From the NCBI GenBank assembly GCA_016199375.1, contig JACQGV010000200.1, positions 1-17,353 of the forward strand: DNA of 17,353 nt. Reading direction: 5' to 3'. Below the pieces are notes generated by a model. That model ran no database searches. It was not told the DNA's origin and worked only from the letters and a program-made list of their open reading frames with translations. Numbering within the stretch: the stretch's first letter is position 1; each line of letters begins with the position of its first letter. The translations under genes and the position numbers were made by a program. Shown one piece after another: positions 6,912 through 13,311 of the stretch. Source of the stretch: Chloroflexota bacterium (GTDB taxonomy: Bacteria > Chloroflexota > Dehalococcoidia > SHYM01).

Positions 6912-7238
6912 TCAGCGCCCCGCCAGCGCCCGGCGGGCCTGCTCCAGGTGGCCCTGTCCGTGCTCCACGTAGTGAGCGATGCCCCTGGTGGCCAGCTCCT
7001 CGCGCTTGCCGTCGTGCTCCACCAGGTGGCTGAGCACCTCGAGGGCCGACCACTCGCCGGGGTTCGGCTGGCGGACGAGGGACTCCGCCGGCGCCGCCTC
7101 CAAGAGCGTCAGCAGGGAGCGGCGTAGGTCGGCGAGGCCAGCGGCCGCGTCGGACCCACTGGCCGCCAGGAGCTGGCTGTGGTTGCGCTCCAGGGAGCGC
7201 AGCAGCTTGCGGGCCAGGCTGCTCAGGCTGCGCGTCAT
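6912..7238 (-). CDS. DinB-like four-helix-bundle protein
   Basis: A 108-residue, probably all-helical protein with the DinB/YfiT-like pattern. GEWSALEVLSHLVEHDGKR (residues 61-79) includes the typical Trp-Ser and His71, and HGQGHLEQAR includes His93 and His97, together a plausible metal-binding triad. Family members are metal-dependent transferases, often acting on thiol cofactors or unknown substrates; no specific role can be given. It is shorter than the 150-170 residues common in the family. It is convergent with the threonine-synthase-family gene (39 nt apart) and divergent from the NIL gene. No Shine-Dalgarno precedes the ATG, but a TATAGT box on the complement (7249-7254) ends 10 nt before it, suggesting a leaderless transcript. 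Confidence 0.75.
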   Translation of the reverse strand: MTRSLSSLARKLLRSLERNHSQLLAASGSDAAAGLADLRRSLLTLLEAAPAESLVRQPNPGEWSALEVLSHLVEHDGKREELATRGIAHYVEHGQGHLEQARRALAGR

Positions 7239-7284
7239 AGCAACGAAAACTATAGCATTGGTGGCCCCTGGCGGCCCAAACTGC

Positions 7285-7290
7285 TAGAAT
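7285..7290 (+). promoter_or_regulatory. Possible -10 box for the NIL-moaD pair
   Basis: TAGAAT lies 31 nt before the chosen GTG start and just upstream of the ribosome-binding site GGAGGGGAG (7309-7317). No good -35 box is seen at 16-18 nt spacing. It is offered because the reverse-strand DinB-like gene makes simple read-through from the riboswitch transcript less certain. Confidence 0.35.
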
Positions 7291-7321
7291 GTGCCCGTAC
7301 GCAGCACCGGAGGGGAGCGTG

Positions 7322-7561
7322 GTGAAGCAGCGCGTCAAGTTCACCTTCCCCGAGAATCTCATCAAAGAGCCGGTCATCTACCAACTGGGCATGAAGTTCC
7401 AGGTCGTCACGAACATCCGGCGGGCCGACGTCGAGGAATCGAAGGGCTGGGTGGTGCTGGAGCTGGAAGGCGCCCAGCAGGCTATTGACGACTCCCTGCG
7501 CTGGGTGCGGCAGCAGGGAGTGATCGTGGCCCCGGTGACCGGAGACGTTATCGAGGGCTAG
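7322..7561 (+). CDS. NIL-domain protein
   Basis: A 79-residue protein consisting of one NIL domain, the ferredoxin-like fold first named from the C-terminus of methionine ABC-transporter ATPases (MetN), where it binds methionine. Segments are VKFTFPENLIKEPVIYQLG (residues 5-23), VVTNIRRADVE (28-38) and GWVVLELEGAQQAIDDSLRWV (42-62). The GTG at 7322 is chosen because GGAGGGGAG at 7309-7317 gives sensible spacing; GTG at 7319 is too close and an upstream ATG-like start at 7289 precedes the ribosome-binding site. It ends 23 nt before the MoaD-like gene, so the two are a pair. NIL domains also occur in the archaeal homocysteine synthase partner protein, which fits a methionine-synthesis role as sensor or sulfur/electron partner. 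Confidence 0.85.
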   Translation: MKQRVKFTFPENLIKEPVIYQLGMKFQVVTNIRRADVEESKGWVVLELEGAQQAIDDSLRWVRQQGVIVAPVTGDVIEG

Positions 7562-7584
7562 CGCCTACCACGGAGGCGACGCTA

Positions 7585-7860
7585 ATGCCAGTGAAGATTC
7601 GCATCCCCACGCCCCTGCGCTCGGCGACCAACGGCCGCGACATCGTGGAGCTGAAGGCCGCCAGCCTGAGTGGGCTCATTGACTCGCTGGACTCCACCTA
7701 CCCTGGGATCAAGGAGCGCCTGGTCGGCGACGACGGCGACATCCGTCACTTCGTCAACGTCTATGTCAACGGTGAGGATGTGCGCTTCCTCCAGGGGCTC
7801 GACACCTCTTTGAAGGACGGCGACGAGATCAGCATCGTCCCCGCCGTCGCCGGCGGCTAG
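7585..7860 (+). CDS. MoaD/ThiS-family sulfur-carrier protein
   Basis: A 91-residue beta-grasp protein of the MoaD/ThiS family. It opens with the KIRIPTPLRSATNGRD strand, has VNVYVNGEDVRF mid-domain and KDGDEISIVPAVAGG at the end. The C-terminal Gly90-Gly91 is the site that E1-like enzymes adenylate and convert to a thiocarboxylate, the sulfur donor for molybdopterin, thiazole, cysteine or homocysteine synthesis. GGAGG at 7572-7576 supports the ATG. Its position directly after the NIL gene and near the SAM-regulated PLP enzyme argues for an amino-acid role (like CysO or HcyS) rather than molybdenum cofactor. No E1-like activating enzyme or JAMM protease is in the window, so activation must be done from elsewhere. 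Confidence 0.88.
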   Translation: MPVKIRIPTPLRSATNGRDIVELKAASLSGLIDSLDSTYPGIKERLVGDDGDIRHFVNVYVNGEDVRFLQGLDTSLKDGDEISIVPAVAGG

Positions 7861-7908
7861 CCCTCAAGCTTCACACTGCCTGAGCTAATTTGGAATTGCT
7901 GGCGCCGC

Positions 7909-10473
7909 ATGTCTCCTCTAGACCAGATAACCAGCACTCCGTGGGGCCAGGCTGCCACTGGTGTGGCAGCTTTCATCCTCTTCGCGCTCGTTTGGCTTTA
8001 CCTTGTTCGCCGTGCCCGTGTCAAGCTAAAACGGGACCTAGAGCGTAGTCCCATACAAATCCTGGGGCCTCTTCTGAAGCGGTCTCTGGGGCTTTTGCAG
8101 GTCTGGGGACTGCTTGCGAGTGCCTTTTTTGCAGTAGAGCTTGCTGGCGGCGCTCTGCCATCCAACGTATCCGGTCCTCTGCAGAAGGTCCTCTTTGGCG
8201 TGCTGGCAGTTTTAGTGGGCTCAACCGTGACAGCGGCAATAGTGCGCCTAGTAGGTCATTCGCTGAAGGCGGCGCAAACACCCCTCCCGCTAGTGAGGTT
8301 CAGCGAGCTGGTGGCCCTCGTGAGCTTCAGCTATCTGACTCTGCTCACCCTGCTCGCTGTAATAAACGTCTCTATCACGCCTCTTCTCGGGCTGGGCGCC
8401 GTAGCAGCCATTCCTCTTCTGCTGGTGCTCCAGGACGCAGCGTCGGACCTCTTCTTTTATTTCCGCTTGATGCGACGGCAGTATTTGAGAGTAGGCGACT
8501 TTGTGCGCCTGGAGAATGGCATCGCCGGGCATGTGGTGTCCATCACTTGGCAGGACGTGCGAATCCGCACCAAGGCCAATAATCTGGCTGTCATCCCCAA
8601 TCGCCGGATGGCGAAGCTGCTGGTCACCAACTTCCATCTGCCCGTTGGTCGGACTTCGCTGACCATCGCTATACCGGTGACTCAGGGCCCGCCTCCCGAA
8701 GTTCTTGAATCTATCCTTCAAGAGGAGCTCCAGTTGGCCGTTCGGGACCTCCCAGGCCTGGCACCTGACATCCTTCCTGAAATCAAGAGGGCTTCGAGTA
8801 GGTCAGGGGAGGCAAACTCGTTCATCGTCCTGTGTCAAGTCGAGGACCCTGACTTCACGGACGGAGTAGAGCGGGAGTTGCTCAAGAGGATTGCACGTCG
8901 TTTCAAGAAAGAGGAAATTCGGAGCCCGCTCCTGGATTCAGTCGTGGAGGAGGAACGCGAAACCCCGACCACTCAGAGCGGCCAGGAGCTCCGCTTTCTC
9001 GTGGGAAGCAAACTGAAAGATGCCCTTTTTGTGGTCGCCTCCAATGTAGAACCCTATACCCACACCCTTGAAGGTAAGTCTATCCAGTGGGCCAGTCCGG
9101 CCAGTGGCCTAGTTACTGCGATCGACCCCGTGATGCGCCTCCTGGGAGGAGTGTGGGTTGCCGTGGCCAGGGGCAATGCCGACCGAGAGGTCAGCGGGGC
9201 TCAAGGCCGCATCCCCGTGCCGCCTGATAGGCCCCAATATACCTTGCGTCGCCTCTTCCTTTCTAGAGACCAGGTAGAGAAATATTACTACGGCATCAGT
9301 AACAGAGCCTTCTGGCCCCTCTGCCACACTGTCTATGTGCGTCCTGCCTTCAACGCCGCCGAATGGGAAGACTACAAGGAAGTGAATCGGCTGTTCGCCG
9401 AGGCCATCCTAGAGGAGATCAGGGGCAAAAGGGCGTTCGTCTTCCTCCAGGACTTCCACCTTGCTCTCGTCCCACAACTGCTGAAAGACGCCGGGGCGAA
9501 TGTCGCCGTGGCGCACTTTTGGCATATCCCGTGGCCCACCAGCGAGGTGTTTCAGACCTGTCCCTGGGGCGAAGAGATTCTCTTGGGTCTTCTCGGCAAC
9601 GACCTCCTAGGTTTCCATACACGGCATCACTGCAACAACTTCCTCGATACCGTGGACAAGGTGCTGGAGTCACGAGTGGACTATGGCACCTACAGCGTTA
9701 CCCGCCAGGGCCACCATACCCTGGTGAGGCCCTTCCCCATTAGTGTGGACTTTGAGGCCATCTCTCAAGGCGTCGCCAGCGAACCCGTCCAACGGGAAAG
9801 GCGACGCCTAATGGAGCAGCTAGGCTTCCGTCGCGGCCCCATAGGGTTGGGGGTCGATCGCCTGGACTACACCAAGGGCATTCCCGAGCGGCTGAAGGCC
9901 ATAGACCGCCTCCTGGAATTGCATCCCCAGTTGAAGGGTAGGTTCACCTTTATCCAGGTCGGCGTGCCCAGCCGCTCCCAGATCAAGGAGTACCGGGAAG
10001 TGGACGATGAAGTCCAACACCTGGTGGACGAGATCAACTGGCGGCATCGCACGGACTCCTGGGAGCCCGTCATCTACTTCCGCCGGTACTTCTCCTCCAT
10101 ACCCTTGTGGGCCCTCTATTCATTGGCCGATTTTTGCATTGTTAGCTCACTCCACGATGGCATGAACCTGGTAGCCAAAGAGTACGTCGCTGCCCGCCCT
10201 GACGCCACAGGGGTGCTCATCCTGAGCCGCTTCACCGGGGCTGCCACTGAGCTGGCAGACGCCCTGCTGGTGAACCCCTACGACACCGAGCGGTTTGCAG
10301 AGGCTATCGCTCAAGCCTTGGAGATGCCCGCGTCAGAGCAGTCCCGGCGGATGCAGCGGATGAGGGCCTATTTGCGGGAGAACGATATCTACCGCTGGGC
10401 CATCCGCGTTCTGACCGAGCTCTCGCGCTTGGAGACATCTATGCCTGAACCCTTGCTGCCTGGGGCGCGCTAA
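7909..10473 (+). CDS. MscS-like mechanosensitive channel fused to trehalose-6-phosphate synthase
   Basis: A single 854-residue frame with two recognisable parts. Residues 14-34, 58-80, 92-116, 132-155 and 156-185 are membrane helices. The last plus YLRVGDFVRLENGIAGHVVSITWQDVRIRT and VIPNRRMAK form the MscS pore helix and beta domain (to about 245), followed by a soluble vestibule-like region (to about 345). Residues 370-840 are a GT20 synthase making trehalose-6-phosphate from UDP-glucose (or another nucleotide sugar) and glucose-6-phosphate: SNVEPYTHTLEG (378-389), LQDFHL (513-518), FWHIPWP (537-543), VDRLDYTKG (649-657) and LHDGMNLVAKE (748-758), so the active-site set looks complete. The frame is unbroken across the junction. 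Codon use looks less GC-biased than neighbours, hinting at transfer. The start has no strong ribosome-binding site. Tension-controlled osmolyte synthesis is inferred. Confidence 0.92.
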   Translation: MSPLDQITSTPWGQAATGVAAFILFALVWLYLVRRARVKLKRDLERSPIQILGPLLKRSLGLLQVWGLLASAFFAVELAGGALPSNVSGPLQKVLFGVLAVLVGSTVTAAIVRLVGHSLKAAQTPLPLVRFSELVALVSFSYLTLLTLLAVINVSITPLLGLGAVAAIPLLLVLQDAASDLFFYFRLMRRQYLRVGDFVRLENGIAGHVVSITWQDVRIRTKANNLAVIPNRRMAKLLVTNFHLPVGRTSLTIAIPVTQGPPPEVLESILQEELQLAVRDLPGLAPDILPEIKRASSRSGEANSFIVLCQVEDPDFTDGVERELLKRIARRFKKEEIRSPLLDSVVEEERETPTTQSGQELRFLVGSKLKDALFVVASNVEPYTHTLEGKSIQWASPASGLVTAIDPVMRLLGGVWVAVARGNADREVSGAQGRIPVPPDRPQYTLRRLFLSRDQVEKYYYGISNRAFWPLCHTVYVRPAFNAAEWEDYKEVNRLFAEAILEEIRGKRAFVFLQDFHLALVPQLLKDAGANVAVAHFWHIPWPTSEVFQTCPWGEEILLGLLGNDLLGFHTRHHCNNFLDTVDKVLESRVDYGTYSVTRQGHHTLVRPFPISVDFEAISQGVASEPVQRERRRLMEQLGFRRGPIGLGVDRLDYTKGIPERLKAIDRLLELHPQLKGRFTFIQVGVPSRSQIKEYREVDDEVQHLVDEINWRHRTDSWEPVIYFRRYFSSIPLWALYSLADFCIVSSLHDGMNLVAKEYVAARPDATGVLILSRFTGAATELADALLVNPYDTERFAEAIAQALEMPASEQSRRMQRMRAYLRENDIYRWAIRVLTELSRLETSMPEPLLPGAR

Positions 10474-10534
10474 GAAGCTCCTCGGTCACAGATGGCTCAG
10501 GCGTCACCATGCCAGGCCGTTTAGCCCACTGGCG

Positions 10535-10600
10535 GCGAGACCAGTTCCTAGAGCCTCAGCCGGGCGTGGGCTAGGCCCCAGACGCCGCATTCGGTCTCGC
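10535..10600. other. Nested inverted repeats in the gap after the channel-synthase gene
   Basis: GCGAGACC (10535-10542) pairs with GGTCTCGC (10593-10600), enclosing CCTAG (10547-10551) with CTAGG (10571-10575). The rest of the 202-nt gap (10474-10675) shows no reading frame of note, no tRNA cloverleaf and no T-run. It could be a structured RNA leader for the small HAD-like gene or chance folding of GC-rich DNA. Confidence 0.35.
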
Positions 10601-10675
10601 GGGCTTCGGACTACGACGCTACTCTTCCGGTACAAGCAGCGGCTAGACAAAGTGCTGGTCACGATCGGAGGTTAG

Positions 10676-11029
10676 ATGAGGCTGTACCTGTTCGACGTGG
10701 ATGAGACCCTTGAGTGTTCTGGAGGACCAATCAAACTCAACTCCTTGGTAGTCCTGCGGAATGAGGGGCATATACTCGGGCTGTGCGGCAACTTCGCCAT
10801 GGTTACTCTGCACATAGCCAACTGGCATCACCTCTTCTCGCTCATCGGGCCTATGAGTATGTCAAAGACCGATTTTATGAGGAACGTTCGCCAGCATGTT
10901 CCTGCCGACGACTACATCATGGTTGGAAATATACTGGGCGTCAGCGGGGCATCAGACGACAGTGGAGCGGCGGGCGAGGCCGGATGGCGGTTCATCAAGG
11001 AGTCTGACTTTGCGCAGGGGGCAAGTTAG
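10676..11029 (+). CDS. Small HAD-like protein of unknown function
   Basis: A 117-residue protein that begins with the HAD-superfamily motif I signature FDVDETL (Asp7, Asp9, Thr11) and ends with VGNILGVSGASDDSGAAGEAGWRFI (83-107), which resembles motif IV plus the following core strand and helix. The intervening part is too short for a cap domain, and no obvious motif III lysine can be fixed, so it may be a minimal or degenerate HAD fold. GGAGG at 10667-10671 with 4-nt spacing supports the ATG at 10676. It lies 202 nt after the trehalose-6-phosphate synthase fusion. OtsB, the matching phosphatase, is also a HAD protein, but this one is less than half its size, so I do not call it OtsB. Confidence 0.7.
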   Translation: MRLYLFDVDETLECSGGPIKLNSLVVLRNEGHILGLCGNFAMVTLHIANWHHLFSLIGPMSMSKTDFMRNVRQHVPADDYIMVGNILGVSGASDDSGAAGEAGWRFIKESDFAQGAS

Positions 11030-11037
11030 GCCGAACC

Positions 11038-11085
11038 GTGGGGGGGGGCGGCGTTAGCATTTTCCCCGCCGTCGCCGGCGGCTGA
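11038..11085 (+). pseudogene. Orphan C-terminal fragment of a MoaD-family gene
   Basis: In frame with the TGA at 11083-11085 the sequence reads VSIFPAVAGG, the standard C-terminus of MoaD-family carriers. It shares 20 identical nucleotides (11064-11083) with the end of the intact gene (7839-7858). Upstream in the same frame it dissolves into a G-run coding only glycines, so the body of the gene is missing. It looks like the scar of a second carrier gene or a duplicated gene tail. Confidence 0.7.
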
Positions 11086-11127
11086 CCTCTTCCCCCAGCG
11101 GGGTCGCCAAGAGGCCAGGGGTCATTG

Positions 11128-11271
11128 GGCTCTGTTGACATCAACGCTTACAAGCGCTTTCTTCCCACCCACCCTCCCTCGAAACGTTCTTGGGCTTGAG
11201 GGGACACCCCTCAAACCCCCTGGCAGTCCCGGCCTGTCGGGACTGCACTCTCCCAGGATGTCAACAGAGCC
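11128..11271. mobile_element. 144-bp MITE-like element with perfect 15-bp terminal inverted repeats
   Basis: GGCTCTGTTGACATC (11128-11142) recurs as its exact complement at 11257-11271. Between them there is no coding frame but two tight hairpins: TTGAGGGG/CCCCTCAA (11196-11203, 11207-11214) and GCAGTCCCG/CGGGACTGC (11223-11231, 11238-11246). The termini resemble, from memory, IS6-type ends (GGxTCTGTTG). Flanking octamers (GGTCATTG, AAACAAGC) do not match, so no target duplication is seen. This makes up most of the 319-nt gene-free stretch 11030-11348. Confidence 0.65.
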
Positions 11272-11298
11272 AAACAAGCTCTGGAAGGGTTAAACTGG

Positions 11299-11330
11299 GC
11301 CTGGCCGTGCGCCGTAGAAGCTGGCCAGGC
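11299..11330 (+). other. Hairpin just upstream of menC
   Basis: GCCTGGCC (11299-11306) and GGCCAGGC (11323-11330) form a perfect 8-bp stem with a 16-nt loop ending 18 nt before the menC ATG. There is no T-run. It might affect translation initiation or be unrelated. No clear sigma70 promoter for menC is visible here. Confidence 0.35.
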
Positions 11331-11348
11331 TAGGTGTATTTAGATGCC

Positions 11349-12479
11349 ATGAGTGCAGCGCTGGAAGTGTCACGCATCGAATGGCAGGGCGTGCGCGTCC
11401 CCTTCCGGCGGCCCTTCGTCACCGCCGAGGGCGGCGCCCGCTTTCGCTACGCCATGTTGCTGACCGTCCGTACCGAGGGCGGGGTCATGGGCTGGGGCGA
11501 GGCGGGGGCGGTGGGCGCTGGCACCGCCGCCAGCCTGCGGAGCCTCGATGCGTTGCTGCGGCTGACGGGCCCGCATTTGCTCGGCGTCCCGCTGCGCGCC
11601 GTGCCGGCGCGGGCCCGCGCCATCCTGGGGGGCAGCCCTCTGGCGCACGCGCTCGGCTTCGGCATTGAGACAGCGATATACGATGCCCTGGGGCGCGCCC
11701 GTGGGAGGTCCGTAGCTAGACTCGTGGGGGGCGAGCCCCGCCCGGTGCCGGTGAACGCGACGCTGGGCGTGGCCTCGCCGGCAGAGACGGCACGGCAGGC
11801 CCGTCTGGCCTTCTCCGAGGGGTTCACGACCCTGAAGCTGAAGGTGACGGGCGAGGGTGAGCAGGATGGCGCTGTGATCGAGGCGGTGCGGGCGGCTGTA
11901 GGCAGTAGCGTGAGGCTACGGCTGGACCCCAACCAGGCCTGGAGCGCCGAGGAAGCGGTCGCGGCCCTGGCGCGCCTGAAGAGATACGGTGTCGAGTATG
12001 TGGAGCAACCGGTGGCGGCGCGCGACATCGCGGGCCTGGTCCGGGTGAGACGTGAGGCGGGTGTGCCCGTCGCCGCCGACGAAACGGTGACTGGCCTGTA
12101 CCGGGCGCGCCGGGTGCTGGATGCTGGGGCGGCTGACGTGCTGGTGATAAAGGCCGCGCGGGTGGGTGGCCTGAGGGCGGCCGCCGCCATCCTGCTGCTG
12201 GCGCGCCGGCGCGGAGTGCCGGCCGTGGTCACGTCATCCCTGGAGACGGGCGTCGGCATCGCCGCGTCGTTGCACCTGGCGGCGCTAACGGATACTGGCT
12301 GGCCGGCCTGCGGCCTGGCGACTGGTGTGTTGCTGGAGTCGGACTTGCTGGTGGAGCCCCTGCTCCCGAGAAGAGGGATGATGAGAGTGCCGGAGCGGCC
12401 CGGACTGGGAGTAGAGGTGGACCAGGCTGCGTTGCATCGCTACCGCGCGGGCCCGGCGGGCAGCGTCGCGGCGCCCTGA
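11349..12479 (+). CDS. menC: o-Succinylbenzoate synthase (enolase superfamily)
   Basis: A 376-residue enolase-superfamily enzyme of the muconate-lactonizing/OSBS group, with the complete acid-base and metal set: KLK motif (Lys163, Lys165), Asp193 in RLDPNQ, Glu219 in VEQPV, Asp244 in AADET, and Lys268 in VIKAARVGG. OSBS dehydrates SHCHC to o-succinylbenzoate in menaquinone synthesis. Sequence alone cannot separate OSBS from dipeptide epimerase or N-succinylamino acid racemase; the adjacent menF, menD and menH decide the call. The ATG at 11349 is chosen; a GTG at 11334 would add five residues and neither has a strong ribosome-binding site. It is on the opposite strand to the other men genes, and its last 40 nt overlap the end of menH. 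Confidence 0.88.
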   Translation: MSAALEVSRIEWQGVRVPFRRPFVTAEGGARFRYAMLLTVRTEGGVMGWGEAGAVGAGTAASLRSLDALLRLTGPHLLGVPLRAVPARARAILGGSPLAHALGFGIETAIYDALGRARGRSVARLVGGEPRPVPVNATLGVASPAETARQARLAFSEGFTTLKLKVTGEGEQDGAVIEAVRAAVGSSVRLRLDPNQAWSAEEAVAALARLKRYGVEYVEQPVAARDIAGLVRVRREAGVPVAADETVTGLYRARRVLDAGAADVLVIKAARVGGLRAAAAILLLARRRGVPAVVTSSLETGVGIAASLHLAALTDTGWPACGLATGVLLESDLLVEPLLPRRGMMRVPERPGLGVEVDQAALHRYRAGPAGSVAAP

Positions 12480-13306
12480 CCGGGCTCGTCGGCGGGCAGG
12501 CTGCGCAGGAAGTCGAGGACGGCGCAGTTGAAGGCAGCGGGCTGCTCCAGGTGGGCGGCATGGCCCGCCCGCGGGATGAAGGCCACGCGCCCGGCGGGCA
12601 CGGCAGCGCCCATCTCCTGGGCGATTTGACGGAACTTCAGGTCCTCCTCACCTGCCAGGAACAGCACGGGGAGCGCCAGGCCAGCGAGTCGATCGTGGAA
12701 GGCAGGCTGGGCGCCAGTGCCGATGCCGCGCAGGCTGGCAGCCAGCCCGGCTGGATTGTTGCGCAGCCGCTGGGCGCGCAGCCGGGCCCGCACCCGCCCG
12801 GTCAGGCGCGCCTGGGACGCGAAGAGAGGCAGCCGCTCCCAGTAGTCCACGAAGGTTGCCAGGCCGTGGCGCTCGATGCTCTGCGCCAGCAGCTCGTCGC
12901 TGGCAGCGCGCTGGGTGCGCTCCTCCGCGGTGGGCAGGCCGGGGGAGGCTCCCTCCAGCACCAGGCCGCGGCAGCGCTCGGGGGCGAGGACGCCGACACC
13001 CAGAGCGATGCGTCCGCCCATGGAGTAGCCGAGCCACGCGGCGCGCTGGATGCCCAGGGCGTCCAGGACTCCCACCAGATCGGCGACGGTGCGCTCCATG
13101 CGGTAGCGGTCGGGGTCGGTGGGGCAGGTCGAGCGGCCGTGGCCGAGCAGATCAACCAGGATGACGGTGTTGTCAGCCGGGGCCGCGCGGGCGAAGGCAC
13201 GCCAGGTGCCGAGGTCGCCGGTGAAGCCGTGAAGGGCGACCACGGCGGGGCCGCGGCCAGCGACGCGGACATTCAGGTCCACGCCGTTCACCCGCAGCAG
13301 GGCCAT
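12440..13306 (-). CDS. menH: SHCHC synthase (alpha/beta hydrolase fold)
   Basis: A 288-residue alpha/beta-fold protein, most likely 2-succinyl-6-hydroxy-2,4-cyclohexadiene-1-carboxylate synthase, which eliminates pyruvate from the MenD product. Visible are VALHGFTGD (residues 23-31), LLGHGRS (53-59), the elbow GYSMGG with Ser95, the acid region LAGEEDLKF and the His in RAGHAAHLEQP. The MenH-type LRNNPAGLAASLRG segment is also present. The ATG at 13306 fits an AAGGTAGG box about 9 nt upstream; a TTG at 13315 overlapping the menD stop is possible. It follows menD by 5 nt, so it is in the same operon. The GC-rich C-terminal tail overlaps the end of menC for 40 nt on the opposite strand. Confidence 0.88.
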   Translation of the reverse strand: MALLRVNGVDLNVRVAGRGPAVVALHGFTGDLGTWRAFARAAPADNTVILVDLLGHGRSTCPTDPDRYRMERTVADLVGVLDALGIQRAAWLGYSMGGRIALGVGVLAPERCRGLVLEGASPGLPTAEERTQRAASDELLAQSIERHGLATFVDYWERLPLFASQARLTGRVRARLRAQRLRNNPAGLAASLRGIGTGAQPAFHDRLAGLALPVLFLAGEEDLKFRQIAQEMGAAVPAGRVAFIPRAGHAAHLEQPAAFNCAVLDFLRSLPADEPGQGAATLPAGPAR

Positions 13307-13311
13307 TGGGC

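Noticed and set aside
10501-10660. A tRNA gene in the gap after the channel-synthase gene.
   Set aside because: No acceptor stem, T-loop GTTCxANxC or anticodon arm could be laid out in order.
10676-11029. Calling the small HAD-like protein OtsB because it follows a trehalose-6-phosphate synthase.
   Set aside because: It is too short for OtsB, lacks a cap domain and has no clear trehalose-phosphatase signature beyond the general DxDxT motif.
11142-11165. An outward promoter from the TTGACA within the left terminal repeat of the small element.
   Set aside because: At 17 nt spacing the -10 position reads TTTCTT, which is a poor match.
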